Assembly: GCA_963828075.1 (NCBI GenBank)
Contig: CAWHDH010000017.1
Coordinates: forward strand, 992,001 to 1,056,000
Reading direction: 5' to 3'
DNA length: 64,000 nucleotides
Source of the DNA: JACCYI01 sp963828075
GTDB taxonomy: Bacteria > Actinomycetota > Thermoleophilia > Solirubrobacterales > Solirubrobacteraceae
Shown here piece after piece: positions 30,621 through 39,240 of this stretch. The translations under genes were made by a program, and so were the position numbers. The stretch's first letter is position 1. Every line of letters begins with the position of its first letter. The notes under the pieces are model-generated. The model did not search any database and was not told the origin of the DNA. It saw only the letters and a list, made by a program, of their open reading frames with translations.

Positions 30621-32251
30621 TCAGCCGCGATCAGCCACCAGTAGCTCGGTTGGCCGCCGTGCTCGAGCTCGACGTCGACGCCGGCGGGCATCAGCCCCGC
30701 GACGGCGGCCCCGTCGAGCGGCGCGTCGGCGCCCTCGATCACCGTGACGAGCTCGGCCTCCTCGCCGAGGTCGGCCAGCACCTGGCGCAGCGTCGCCTCG
30801 GGGTCGCCCCAGGCGACGAGGTCCTCGCCGACGAAGCCGACCGCCTCGCCGCGGGCGAAGCGCGCCTCGCCGTCGTCGCGCGCCGCCTCGGCGACCGCGC
30901 CGGTGCGGATACCGCTGAGCGCGTCGTCGATCGCCGCCGCGTTCTCCTCGAGACCGGCGGATGGATCGAGCGCGACCGCGGCGGCGAGCCCCGCCTGCTG
31001 GGAGCGGGTGCGAACGACGCAGACCTGCTTCTCCGACAGCTCGGCGGCGTGCTCGGCGGCCATGAACACGTTGCTCGAGTTCGGCAGCACGACGACGGTC
31101 TCGGCCGGCACGTCGTGGATGCCGGCGAGCAGCTCGTACGTCGAGGGGTTCAGCGTCGGGCCACCGTCGAGCGGCACGACGCCGAGGCTCTCGAACAGCG
31201 CGGCCATGCCGGGGCCGGCGACGACGGCGAGCGCGCCGCAGGCCGGGAGCGGCGATTCGAGGCGCTCGGTGCGCTCGGCGATCTGCACGTGCATGTCGGC
31301 CACGTCGAGGCGGGAGACCGACCCGGCGCCGGCGAAGATCGCGGTCGCGTGCTCGGGCTCGTCGGTGTGGACGTGGACCTTGAGCGTGTGGTGGTCGCCG
31401 ACGACGAGCACGGAGTCGCCGATCTCCTCGAGCGCGTCGATGAACGACGAGGCCTCGAGCGCCAATCCGATGACCGCGAAGTTCGTGCAGTACCGGTAGG
31501 TCTCCGAGACGTGCTCCGGGTGCGTCACGCGGGCCGGCGCGTGATGCTCGAGCTCCGGCGGCTCGACGCCGCGAAGCGCCGCGACGACGCCGGAGAAGAT
31601 GATGGTCAGCCCGTGGCCCCCGGCGTCCACGACGCCCGCCTTGCGCAGGACCGGGAGCAGGTCCTGGGTGCGCCGGACCGACGCTTGGCCGGCGTCGAGC
31701 GCGCGCTCGAGCACGTCGGCGATCAGGCTGTCCTGGTGCGCGGCGTCGCCGGTGCGGCCCAGCCGCGTCTCGGGCATGTGCGCGAGCTCGGTGGCGATGC
31801 GATGGGCCATCTCCCGCACCACCGTGAGGATCGTCCCCTCCGCCGGCTCGCGGACGGAGTAATAGGCGCGGTCGGCCGCGCGGGCCATGGCGGCGCCGAT
31901 CAGGACCGGGTCGACCAGCTCCCCGGGCCGCGAGATCAGCTCCTCGGCCGCGCCGCGGATGAGCTGCGAGAGGATCACCCCGGAGTTGCCGCGCGCTCCG
32001 AGCAATGCGGCGCGGGCGACGGAGTTGACGATCTCGTCGCGACCGATCTCGTCGATCGCCCCGCCGTCCGACAGCCGGTCGAGCTCCTCGAGCACGGCGC
32101 GCAGCGTGAGCACCATGTTGTCGCCGGTGTCGCCGTCGGCGACCGGGAAGACGTTGAGGTCGTTGACCTCGGTCCGCCGCGCCTCGAGCGCGGCGAGCGC
32201 GCCTTCGACGACGCCGCGGAATCTGATGAGACTGGGATCGACCACGCGCAA
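30617..32251 (-). CDS. DAK2-domain protein (FakA-like fatty acid kinase subunit)
   Basis: 544 residues. The N-terminal Dhak kinase-like domain shows NDLNVFPVADGDTGDNMVLTL with the Mg-ATP binding aspartates and AALLGARGNSGVILSQLIRG; VDAGGHGLTIIFSGVV closes it. The middle and C-terminal parts (EHVSETYRYCTNFAVIGL, VLVVGDHHTLKVHVHTDEPE, TVVVLPNSSNVFMAAEHAAEL) match the FakA_C region. In firmicutes FakA phosphorylates FakB-bound fatty acids, feeding PlsX/PlsY. No FakB is in the window. Start is TTG 32251 or GTG 32245; an AAGG-containing stretch favours the former. It sits between rpmB and recG. Confidence 0.9.
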   Translation of the reverse strand: MRVVDPSLIRFRGVVEGALAALEARRTEVNDLNVFPVADGDTGDNMVLTLRAVLEELDRLSDGGAIDEIGRDEIVNSVARAALLGARGNSGVILSQLIRGAAEELISRPGELVDPVLIGAAMARAADRAYYSVREPAEGTILTVVREMAHRIATELAHMPETRLGRTGDAAHQDSLIADVLERALDAGQASVRRTQDLLPVLRKAGVVDAGGHGLTIIFSGVVAALRGVEPPELEHHAPARVTHPEHVSETYRYCTNFAVIGLALEASSFIDALEEIGDSVLVVGDHHTLKVHVHTDEPEHATAIFAGAGSVSRLDVADMHVQIAERTERLESPLPACGALAVVAGPGMAALFESLGVVPLDGGPTLNPSTYELLAGIHDVPAETVVVLPNSSNVFMAAEHAAELSEKQVCVVRTRSQQAGLAAAVALDPSAGLEENAAAIDDALSGIRTGAVAEAARDDGEARFARGEAVGFVGEDLVAWGDPEATLRQVLADLGEEAELVTVIEGADAPLDGAAVAGLMPAGVDVELEHGGQPSYWWLIAAE

Positions 32252-32264
32252 CCGCGGGGCCGCC

Positions 32265-32453
32265 TTAGGCCTTCGTGACCTTGCCGGCCTTCAGGCAGCG
32301 GGTGCAGACGTAGGCACGCTGAGGGGCACCGCCGACGCTGATCCTGACCTTCTGGAGGTTCGCGTCGAAACGGCGCTTGGTGGCGACCATCGAGTGGGAG
32401 CGGCTTTGCCCGAAGGCGGGGCGCTTGCCGCATGAGACGCAGACGCGAGCCAT
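32265..32453 (-). CDS. rpmB: 50S ribosomal protein L28
   Basis: 62-residue L28 with MARVCVSCGKRPAFGQSRSH, VATKRRFDANLQKVRI and the C-terminal RAYVCTRCLKAGKVTKA. Two Cys pairs (CVSC, CTRC) identify the zinc-binding (C+) form. It precedes the DAK2 gene by 13 bp on the same strand, the usual rpmB-DAK-recG cluster. It is divergent from a Ser/Thr kinase gene across 60 bp. Confidence 0.97.
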   Translation of the reverse strand: MARVCVSCGKRPAFGQSRSHSMVATKRRFDANLQKVRISVGGAPQRAYVCTRCLKAGKVTKA

Positions 32454-32464
32454 GACGGCGAGGG

Positions 32465-32470
32465 AGTATA
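32465..32470 (-). promoter_or_regulatory. Possible -10 box for rpmB
   Basis: On the minus strand TATACT (reverse complement of 32465-32470) matches the -10 consensus at five of six positions and lies 11 bases before the rpmB ATG, implying a nearly leaderless transcript. No convincing -35 box is seen 16-18 bases upstream, so the call is tentative. Confidence 0.35.
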
Positions 32471-32513
32471 GGAGGCGCGGAGCCGGGTACAGGCGCCGCT
32501 ACCGTGACGTGAG

Positions 32514-34043
32514 TTGACCGGAGTCAGAATCAGCCTGCCGGATCGGTACCGCCTGCACGGCCACGTGGCCTCCGGGGGGATGGCCGCTGTCTACGCCGCC
32601 CACGACGAGCTGCTGGGGCGCGACGTCGCCGTGAAGGTGCTCGCCGAGCACCTCGGCGCCGACCCCAAGGCGCACCTGCGCTTCCAGCGCGAGGCCCGCG
32701 CCGCGGCGGGGTTGTCGTCGCATCCCCACGTGGTCACGATCTACGACGTCGGCGAGCACAACGGCCGCTCCTTCATCGTCATGGAGCTGCTGCCCGGCGG
32801 TTCGCTCGCCGCCGTGCTCAAGCCGGGGCGGCCGATCGACCGTGCGACCGCCGTGCGCTGGCTTCGCGACGCCGCGTCGGCGCTCGACGCCGCCCACGCC
32901 GCCGGCATCGTGCACCGCGACGTCAAGCCCGCCAACCTGCTCCTGAACGAGCGCGGCGGCGTGGCCATCGCGGACTTCGGGATCGCCCGCATCGCTCAGG
33001 AGGACCAGGTCACGATGACCGGGCAGGTGCTCGGTACCGCGGCCTACCTGTCGCCCGAGCAGGCGCTCGGCGAGCCGGCCACCGCCGCCTCTGACCGCTA
33101 CGCCCTCGCCGTCCTCGCGTTCCAGCTGCTCACCGGCGAGCGGCCGTTCACCGCGGAGCACTTCGCGGCCCAGGCGCGCGCGCACATCGAGGAGGACCCG
33201 CCGCCGGCCTCGTCGGTGCGGCCGGAGCTCCCGCCCGCCGTCGACGCGGTGATCGAGCGCGGGCTCGCGAAGGGCCCGGCGGACCGGTGGCCGAGCGCGA
33301 CGGCGTTCGTCGACGCACTCGAGCACGCGCTGGACGCTCCAGCGCCCTCGCAGCCCTCCGCGCCGGCGCCCGACCCGGACACGACCCGGCGCATGCCCCT
33401 CTCCGCCCCGCCCACGCCGCCGCGGCGCCGCGTGGCGGCCGCCGCCGCCCCGAGCGCCCCGGCCCGGCGGCGTGGACCCGGTCGCCTGATCGCGGTGCTC
33501 GCGGTGTTGCTCGTCCTCGTGCTCGGCGGCATCGCCGCGGCGTTGTCCGGCGGCGACGGCGGCGGCTCCGACCAGCGCGCCGAGCGCACGCCGGAGGCCA
33601 CGGCGACCGCGACCGCGACCGCTGAGAAGACGGCCGAGCCGACGGCGACGCCGACCGAGACCGCGACACCCACCGCGACGGCGACGCCGACCAAGACACC
33701 GTCGGGCGAGCAGCCCGCCGGCGACGCCAACAGCCTCAACGCGCGTGGCTTCTCGCTCTACCAGAAGGGCGACTTCGCCGGTGCGATCCCGCCGCTGCAG
33801 CGCGCCGTCGAGCTCTGCGGCGACTCGACTGACCTCGACCCGTGCGGCTACGCCATCTACAACCTCGGCTCCGCGCTGCACCGCGCCGGGCGCTCGGCGG
33901 AGGCGATCCCGCTGCTCGAGCGCCGGCTCGCCGGGTTCTCCTACAAGCGTGACGTCGTCGAGGCCGAGCTCGCCGCCGCCAAGGAGGCGACGGGGCAGGA
34001 CGGCGGCAAGAAGCCGAAGAAGGACGAGGACAAGAACGACTGA
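32514..34043 (+). CDS. Membrane Ser/Thr protein kinase with extracellular TPR-like domain
   Basis: 509 residues. The Hanks-type kinase domain (about 10-272) has the glycine loop VASGGMAAVY, VAVK with Lys41, catalytic HRDVKPAN (Asp135), DFG at 153-155 and the activation/APE-like region GTAAYLSPEQAL. A basic juxtamembrane linker and one transmembrane helix (about 323-343) follow. Outside is a Thr/Ala/Pro stalk (ATATATAEKTAEPTATPTE type) and about 90 residues resembling TPR helices (LNARGFSLYQKGDFAGAIPP, YNLGSALHRAGRSAEAIPLL), ending Lys/Asp-rich. PknB proteins usually carry PASTA domains here; none is visible. Start TTG 32514 is the only close choice. Confidence 0.9.
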   Translation: MTGVRISLPDRYRLHGHVASGGMAAVYAAHDELLGRDVAVKVLAEHLGADPKAHLRFQREARAAAGLSSHPHVVTIYDVGEHNGRSFIVMELLPGGSLAAVLKPGRPIDRATAVRWLRDAASALDAAHAAGIVHRDVKPANLLLNERGGVAIADFGIARIAQEDQVTMTGQVLGTAAYLSPEQALGEPATAASDRYALAVLAFQLLTGERPFTAEHFAAQARAHIEEDPPPASSVRPELPPAVDAVIERGLAKGPADRWPSATAFVDALEHALDAPAPSQPSAPAPDPDTTRRMPLSAPPTPPRRRVAAAAAPSAPARRRGPGRLIAVLAVLLVLVLGGIAAALSGGDGGGSDQRAERTPEATATATATAEKTAEPTATPTETATPTATATPTKTPSGEQPAGDANSLNARGFSLYQKGDFAGAIPPLQRAVELCGDSTDLDPCGYAIYNLGSALHRAGRSAEAIPLLERRLAGFSYKRDVVEAELAAAKEATGQDGGKKPKKDEDKND

Positions 34044-34064
34044 GCGTTCGGCGAAGCGCACCGC

Positions 34065-34502
34065 TCAGCCGAGCGCGGCGCGCATGCGGGCCATGGTGAC
34101 CACGGCGACCGCGGCGTTGCGCCCCTGGTCGCGCTTGCCGCCGCCGGTGCGGGCGAGCGCCTGGTCCATGTTCGCGACGGTGAGCACGCCGAACGCGCAC
34201 GGGACGCCGGTGCGCAGCTGGACGTCCTGGATGCCGCGGGCGGCCTCGGCGCAGACGAAGTCGTAGTGGTCGGTCTCCCCGCGGATCACCGCCCCGAGGC
34301 AGGCGACCCCGGCGAAGCGGCCGGAGTCGGCGAGATAGGAGGCCGCGAGTGGCAGCTCGAAGGCGCCGGGGACGTCGAAGACCTCCGCCTCGCCGGCCTC
34401 CTGCTCGGCGAAGCCCTCCTGTGCCCCCGCGACCAGCCGCTCCGCGAGTTGGGCGTAGAAGCGCCCGACCGCGATCGCGTACCGCTCGCCCTCGGCACTC
34501 AC
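34065..34502 (-). CDS. ribH: 6,7-dimethyl-8-ribityllumazine synthase
   Basis: Condenses the pyrimidine intermediate with 3,4-dihydroxy-2-butanone 4-phosphate in riboflavin synthesis; forms pentameric or icosahedral assemblies. The 145-residue protein from GTG 34502 has VPGAFELPLAASYLA, ACLGAVIRGETDHYDFVCAE and the C-terminal PCAFGVLTVANMDQALAR. Length is slightly short but complete. It overlaps the ribBA stop by 4 bases (GTGA). It converges on the kinase gene with a 21-bp gap. Last gene of the ribDE-BA-H operon. Confidence 0.95.
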   Translation of the reverse strand: MSAEGERYAIAVGRFYAQLAERLVAGAQEGFAEQEAGEAEVFDVPGAFELPLAASYLADSGRFAGVACLGAVIRGETDHYDFVCAEAARGIQDVQLRTGVPCAFGVLTVANMDQALARTGGGKRDQGRNAAVAVVTMARMRAALG

Positions 34503-35815
34503 GCCCCGGCTCCGGAGCTCGGGTTGCGGCCCGGGCGCTCGGCGCCGGCCACGTCGCGGTCGTGGGTGTGCTCGGAGTGCAGCATCTCCTCGTCGAGCGG
34601 GAGGCCCTGGTGGTGCAGCGTGTGGCCGAGGCGGTCGCGCTTGGCGGCCAGATAGCGCTCGTTGTGCGGATTCGACGCGTGCTGGATCGGGACCTGCTCG
34701 CTGACGGACAGGCCGTAGCCCTCCAAGCCGACGATCTTCTTCGGGTTGTTGGTGAGGATCCGGATCGACCCGAGGCCGAGGTCGACGAGGATCTGCGCGC
34801 CGATCCCGTAGTCGCGCAGGTCGACGGGGAGGCCGAGCTCGAGGTTCGCGTCGACGGTGTCCAGGCCGCCGTCCTGCAGCCGGTAGGCCTTGAGCTTGTT
34901 GAGCAGGCCGATGCCGCGCCCCTCCTGGGCCAGGTAGAGCAGCACGCCGCGGCCTTCGCGCTCGATCTGCGCCAGCGCGGACTCGAGCTGCTCGCCGCAG
35001 TCGCAGCGCAGCGAGTGGAAGACGTCGCCGGTCAGGCACTCGGAGTGCACGCGGACGAGCACGTCGTCGACGCCCTCGACCTCGCCCTTGACCATCGCGA
35101 CGTGGTGCTTGTCATCGACGAGCGACCGGTAACCGATCGCGTTGAACTCGCCGTACTGCGTCGGCATCCGCGTCTCCACCACGCGCTCGACCAGCTTGTC
35201 GTGCTTGCGCCGGTACGCGATCAGGTCGGCGACGGTGACCATCCTGAGGCCGTGGCGCTCGCAATAGGGGACGAGGTCGTCGACGCGCGCCATCGTCCCG
35301 TCGTCGTTCATGACCTCGCAGATCACGCCCGACGGGTTCAGGCCCGCGAGCCGGGAGAGGTCGACCGCCGCCTCGGTCTGGCCCGTGCGCTCGAGGACGC
35401 CGCCGGGCTTGGACTTCAGCGGGAAGATGTGGCCGGGCTGGACGAGGTCGCGCGGCCGGGTCTCGGGGTCGATGGCGACCTGGATCGTGCGCGCCCGGTC
35501 GGCCGCCGAGATCCCGGTGGTCACGCCCTCGCGGGCCTCGATCGACACCGTGAAGGGCGTCTGGAACGGCGACTCGTTCTTGGCCGCCATGAGGTCGAGG
35601 CCGAGCTCGTCGCAGCGCTCCGGGGTCAGCGACAGGCAGATGAGCCCGCGGCCGTGCATGGCCATGAAGTTGATCGCCTCGGGCGTCACGAACTGGGCGG
35701 CCATCGTCAGGTCGCCCTCGTTCTCGCGGTCCTCGTCGTCGCAGACGACGACCATCCGACCCTCGCGGATCTCCTCGATGGCCTCCTCGATGGTGGCGAA
35801 CGGCGGCCGGCTCAC
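34499..35815 (-). CDS. ribBA: Bifunctional DHBP synthase / GTP cyclohydrolase II
   Basis: Supplies both branches of riboflavin synthesis. Residues about 1-205 are 3,4-dihydroxy-2-butanone-4-phosphate synthase (VVVCDDEDRENEGDLTMAAQ with the acidic Mg site, REGVTTGISAADRA, RPGH-type LVQPGHIFPL, RTGQTEAAVDL). Residues about 207-400 are GTP cyclohydrolase II (RVHSECLTGDVFHSLRCDCG zinc site, YLAQEGRGIGLLNKL, LTNNPKKIVGLEGYGL). A C-terminal tail with HSEHTHDRD follows. The 438-residue length is typical. It overlaps ribE and ribH by 4 bases on either side. Confidence 0.97.
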   Translation of the reverse strand: MSRPPFATIEEAIEEIREGRMVVVCDDEDRENEGDLTMAAQFVTPEAINFMAMHGRGLICLSLTPERCDELGLDLMAAKNESPFQTPFTVSIEAREGVTTGISAADRARTIQVAIDPETRPRDLVQPGHIFPLKSKPGGVLERTGQTEAAVDLSRLAGLNPSGVICEVMNDDGTMARVDDLVPYCERHGLRMVTVADLIAYRRKHDKLVERVVETRMPTQYGEFNAIGYRSLVDDKHHVAMVKGEVEGVDDVLVRVHSECLTGDVFHSLRCDCGEQLESALAQIEREGRGVLLYLAQEGRGIGLLNKLKAYRLQDGGLDTVDANLELGLPVDLRDYGIGAQILVDLGLGSIRILTNNPKKIVGLEGYGLSVSEQVPIQHASNPHNERYLAAKRDRLGHTLHHQGLPLDEEMLHSEHTHDRDVAGAERPGRNPSSGAGA

Positions 35816-36402
35816 GCGCGCGCCCCGATCAGCTTCTCCACGTACTTGGCCAGCACGTCGACCTCCAGGTTGACGGGGGAGCCGGGCGCGGCCGAGCCGA
35901 GGCTCGTCCGCTCCAGCGTCTCGGGGATGAGCGAAACGGAGAACGCGTCGTCGTCGATGGCCGACACGGTGAGCGAGATGCCGTCGACGGCGATCGAGCC
36001 CTTCTCGACCACGTAGCGCAGGAGCGCGGGCGGCGCATCGATCGTCACCACACGGGCGAAGCCATCCTCGCGAACCTCGCGGATCGAGCCGAGGCCGTCG
36101 ACGTGGCCCTGGACCACGTGGCCGCCCAGCCGGTCGGCCGCCCGCAGCGGCAGCTCGAGGTTCACGCGACCGCCGCCGGCGATCTCGGCCAGCGAGGAGC
36201 GCCGCAGCGTCTCGTGCATCACGTCGGCGGCGAACGACCCGTCGGCGATCGCCATGGCGGTCAGGCAGACGCCGTTGACCGCGACGGAGTCGCCCTCGGA
36301 CAGCTCGCCGGCGAGGCGGGTGCGGACGGTGAGGCGCACCCCGTCGGGCGTGGAGTCGACGGCCGCGACCTCGCCGAGGTCCTGGACGAGCCCGGTGAAC
36401 AC
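35812..36402 (-). CDS. ribE: Riboflavin synthase alpha chain
   Basis: Dismutates two lumazine molecules into riboflavin and the pyrimidine. The 196-residue protein shows two lumazine-binding barrels: repeat 1 MFTGLVQDLGEV with SVAVNGVCLTA, and repeat 2 GGHVVQGHVDGLG with GSIAVDGISLTVSAI and the closing FSVSLIPETLERTSLG. The ATG start is canonical. It overlaps ribBA by ATGA and follows ribD by 30 bp. Confidence 0.96.
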   Translation of the reverse strand: MFTGLVQDLGEVAAVDSTPDGVRLTVRTRLAGELSEGDSVAVNGVCLTAMAIADGSFAADVMHETLRRSSLAEIAGGGRVNLELPLRAADRLGGHVVQGHVDGLGSIREVREDGFARVVTIDAPPALLRYVVEKGSIAVDGISLTVSAIDDDAFSVSLIPETLERTSLGSAAPGSPVNLEVDVLAKYVEKLIGARA

Positions 36403-36432
36403 GGATTCAGAGGATACGGAGCGGGCTCGCGC

Positions 36433-37551
36433 TCACCACTCGCGCAGCCGGGCGAGCACCAGCACGTCCTCCCCCACGCGCTCGACGTCGAGCGACAGGG
36501 CGCGCGTCGCGTCGGCGATGCGCTCGGGGCCCTCGCCCTCCAGCGGGTCGCGCGCCGAGGCGCCGCCGAGCACCACCGGAGCGAGGAAGAGCCGGATGTC
36601 GTCGACCTCTCCGGCGTCGAGGAACGCCCCGGCCAGGTGCGGCCCGCCCTCGAGCAGGATCGAGGTGACGCCCGACGCGCCGAGCTGGTCGAGCGCCGAG
36701 CGGATACGGGCCGGCTCGTTCTCGCCGACGGCCACCACGACGTCGACGCCCGCGAGCTCGAGCGCGTCGGTGGCGTGGCGCGAAGCGGCGCGGGAGACGA
36801 CCACGGTCAGCGGCACCTCGAGCGCGCCGCGCACGAGCTGGGAGTCGAGCGGCAGCCGGCCCTCGGAGTCGAAGATGATGCGCCGCGGCTGGCGCGCGAC
36901 CCCGTCCACGCGGGCGGTCAGCAGCGGGTCGTCGGCCAGCGCCGTGCCGATGCCGACGGCCACGGCGTCGCACTCCGCGCGCCACTGGTGCGCGCGGTGG
37001 CGGGAGTCCTCGCCCGAGATCCACTTCGAGTCGCCGGTGCGCGTCGCGACCTTGCCGTCGAGCGTCATCGCCGACTTGAAGAGCACCCACGGCCGGCCGG
37101 TCCGCGCGTGCTTGCGGAAGGACTGGTTGAGGCGGCGGGCGCGCACGGCGAGCTCGCCGCCGGCGACCGCGACGTCGATGCCCTCGTCGCGCAGGATGCC
37201 GAGCCCGCGGCCGGAGGCCTTCTCGCTCGGGTCGTCGGACGCGACCACCACGCGGGTGATCCCCGCCTCGACGATCGCGTCGGTGCACGGCGGCGTCTGG
37301 CCGTGGTGGCAGCAGGGCTCGAGCGACACGTAGAGCGTCGCGCCGGCCGGGTCGTCGGTGCATGCCGCGATCGCCTCGCGCTCGGCGTGCGGCCCGCCGA
37401 AGGCGCCGTGGAACCCCTCGCCGAGCACCTCGCCGTCGCGGACGACGACCGCGCCGACCATCGGATTCGGGCTGACCTTCGCGCGACCCTCCTGCGCCAG
37501 CTCGATCGACCGGGCCAGCCAGGCGTGATCGGTGGCGAGGATCGCGGACAC
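36433..37551 (-). CDS. ribD: Bifunctional pyrimidine deaminase/reductase RibD
   Basis: Deaminates and reduces the early pyrimidine intermediate. The N-terminal deaminase (1-145) contains the zinc site GGPHAEREA plus EPCCHHGQTPPC; the C-terminal reductase (about 150-372) has RPWVLFKSAMTLDGKVATRTGDSKWIS, DPLLTARVDG, RRIIFDSEGRLPL and ILLEGGPHLAGAFL. Length 372 is normal. It starts only 24 bp after the glycosyltransferase gene, leaving no room for an FMN riboswitch directly upstream, so the rib genes may be transcribed from further up. Confidence 0.96.
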   Translation of the reverse strand: MSAILATDHAWLARSIELAQEGRAKVSPNPMVGAVVVRDGEVLGEGFHGAFGGPHAEREAIAACTDDPAGATLYVSLEPCCHHGQTPPCTDAIVEAGITRVVVASDDPSEKASGRGLGILRDEGIDVAVAGGELAVRARRLNQSFRKHARTGRPWVLFKSAMTLDGKVATRTGDSKWISGEDSRHRAHQWRAECDAVAVGIGTALADDPLLTARVDGVARQPRRIIFDSEGRLPLDSQLVRGALEVPLTVVVSRAASRHATDALELAGVDVVVAVGENEPARIRSALDQLGASGVTSILLEGGPHLAGAFLDAGEVDDIRLFLAPVVLGGASARDPLEGEGPERIADATRALSLDVERVGEDVLVLARLREW

Positions 37552-37575
37552 GTTGCCGTTCAGTCTAAGGCCCGA

Positions 37576-39240
37576 TCAGCAGACGCCGCCATCGAGGCGG
37601 TACACGACGATCTCGGGCCCGGGGCGCTCGTAGGCGAGCGGGCGGTAGTTGAACGAGTCGTCGAACGAGAACGGCACGGGCTTCGCGCCGTTGCCATACG
37701 GCGTCGCACGGAAGACGACGTCGCCGCGGCGGTTCAGCTCGTCGTAGTAGCGCAGCGCGTTCGGGACCTCCTCGGGCTCGGCGTAGGCGCGGCCGTACTG
37801 GGTCGAGCCGGTGACCACCCAGCAGAAACCGCCGTTCGCGTAGGAGTCCACGAGCTGCGGGCGCGTCGTGCGCTCGTAGTCCTCGAGCTTCACCAGGCGC
37901 CCGCGCCCCCGCCGGATCGTGCCGTCGTTGTTGACCTTCGAGCGCGACGTCGCCCACTTGTTCCAGCGGGGCGCCCCCGCCCCCGGGTCGGTCGCCCACT
38001 GGTCCGGGAAGACGGGCTCGACGACGACCTTGCCGCGCGGCGGGATGTTCTCGACCATCCACTTGCGCACCTGCATCCGGGTGTCCTCGCGGGCGAGCAC
38101 CAGGTCGTTGTGGACGCTGTAGACGAGGCCCTGCCCGCAGAGCGCGAGCCCGACGGCGGTGAGCAGCACTGGACGGAGCCGCTCACGCCGGGCGCCCACC
38201 GCGTCGGCGAGCCGGATCGCCCCCGCGGCCGCCAGCAGGCACAGCAGCGGGAACACCGGCAGCAGCCAGCGGGCGAAGAAGCGATCCTGGAGACCGCCCA
38301 TGAACAGCACGAAGACGATGACCGCCGGGACGAGCACGAGTGCGCGCCGGCGATCGCGCACCGCCAGGGCCACGGCGCCGCCGAGCGCCGCCAGCGCGGG
38401 GATCCAGCCGAAGCCCCACGCGAGCGTCGAGACGTAGTAGCGCAGCCCGTTCTCGTCGGTGAGGCCGAGCTTGCCGCCGCCGTCGCTGGACGCGCTCGAC
38501 TGCTGGTTGAGCCCATCCATGAACGTGTCGAAGTCGATGAGCGCGTACGGGTTCGCGACGACGAACGCGACGAGTCCGACGACGGCCGCGACCAGTAGCC
38601 CGCGGAGGCGGGCGCGCTCGGCGACCGACAGCCAGGCCGCCGCGAGCAGGCAGAGCACGACGATCCCCGACGTGTACTTCGTCGCGCACGCCAGCCCGAT
38701 GCCGAGCCCCGCGACCGCGTAGTCCGCCGCCGAGCCGCGCCGCAGCACGCCGCCGATCCCCACCAGCGCGAGGCACAGCGGCGCGAGCGCCGGCACGTCG
38801 TTGAGCGCGAAGTGCGCGTAGAAGACGGGCAGGAACGCGACGGCGAGCAGCGCGGCGGCGAGGAAGCCGACGCGGCGATCGCCGAACAGCCGTACGCCGG
38901 CGGCGTAGAGCAGGCCCACGCCGGCCGTGCCCAGCACGGCGCTGCAGACGCGCGCCACGGTGAAGACGTCGCCGACGTCGGCGGCATAGGCGGCCTGCAC
39001 CCCCTCCCCGCCCCAGCGCACCGCGAAGACGACGTGCAGCAGGTACGTGAACGCCGGCGGATTGATGAAGTAGCCCGGGTTGTAGGTGTGCCCGAACATG
39101 CCGATCGCCCGCGGCACGAAATGCGCGTTCTCGTCGGCGTTGTAGACGTACGGCAGGCCGGTCTTGAGGCCCCACAGCCGCAGGCCGAGGGCGAGCAGGA
39201 GCAGCGCGCCAACCGCTACGCGCGCTCTAGCAGCGGACAT
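37576..39240 (-). CDS. Polytopic glycosyltransferase (GT39/ArnT-like)
   Basis: 554-residue membrane protein with about 11-12 hydrophobic segments. The first extracytoplasmic loop carries the catalytic-type acidic pair in YVYNADENAHFVPRAIG, followed by a YNPGYFINPPAFTYLLH motif, as in PMT/ArnT glycosyltransferases that use polyprenyl-phosphate sugars. A soluble C-terminal domain of about 170 residues lies outside (VEPVFPDQWATDPG, YANGGFCWVVTGSTQYGRAY). It overlaps the preceding glycosyltransferase by 14 bases and precedes ribD by 24 bp. Acceptor (protein or lipid) unknown. Confidence 0.85.
   Translation of the reverse strand: MSAARARVAVGALLLLALGLRLWGLKTGLPYVYNADENAHFVPRAIGMFGHTYNPGYFINPPAFTYLLHVVFAVRWGGEGVQAAYAADVGDVFTVARVCSAVLGTAGVGLLYAAGVRLFGDRRVGFLAAALLAVAFLPVFYAHFALNDVPALAPLCLALVGIGGVLRRGSAADYAVAGLGIGLACATKYTSGIVVLCLLAAAWLSVAERARLRGLLVAAVVGLVAFVVANPYALIDFDTFMDGLNQQSSASSDGGGKLGLTDENGLRYYVSTLAWGFGWIPALAALGGAVALAVRDRRRALVLVPAVIVFVLFMGGLQDRFFARWLLPVFPLLCLLAAAGAIRLADAVGARRERLRPVLLTAVGLALCGQGLVYSVHNDLVLAREDTRMQVRKWMVENIPPRGKVVVEPVFPDQWATDPGAGAPRWNKWATSRSKVNNDGTIRRGRGRLVKLEDYERTTRPQLVDSYANGGFCWVVTGSTQYGRAYAEPEEVPNALRYYDELNRRGDVVFRATPYGNGAKPVPFSFDDSFNYRPLAYERPGPEIVVYRLDGGVC

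Noticed and set aside
37552..37575. FMN riboswitch upstream of ribD
   Set aside because: The gap to the preceding gene is only 24 bp and no conserved RFN stems are seen nearby.
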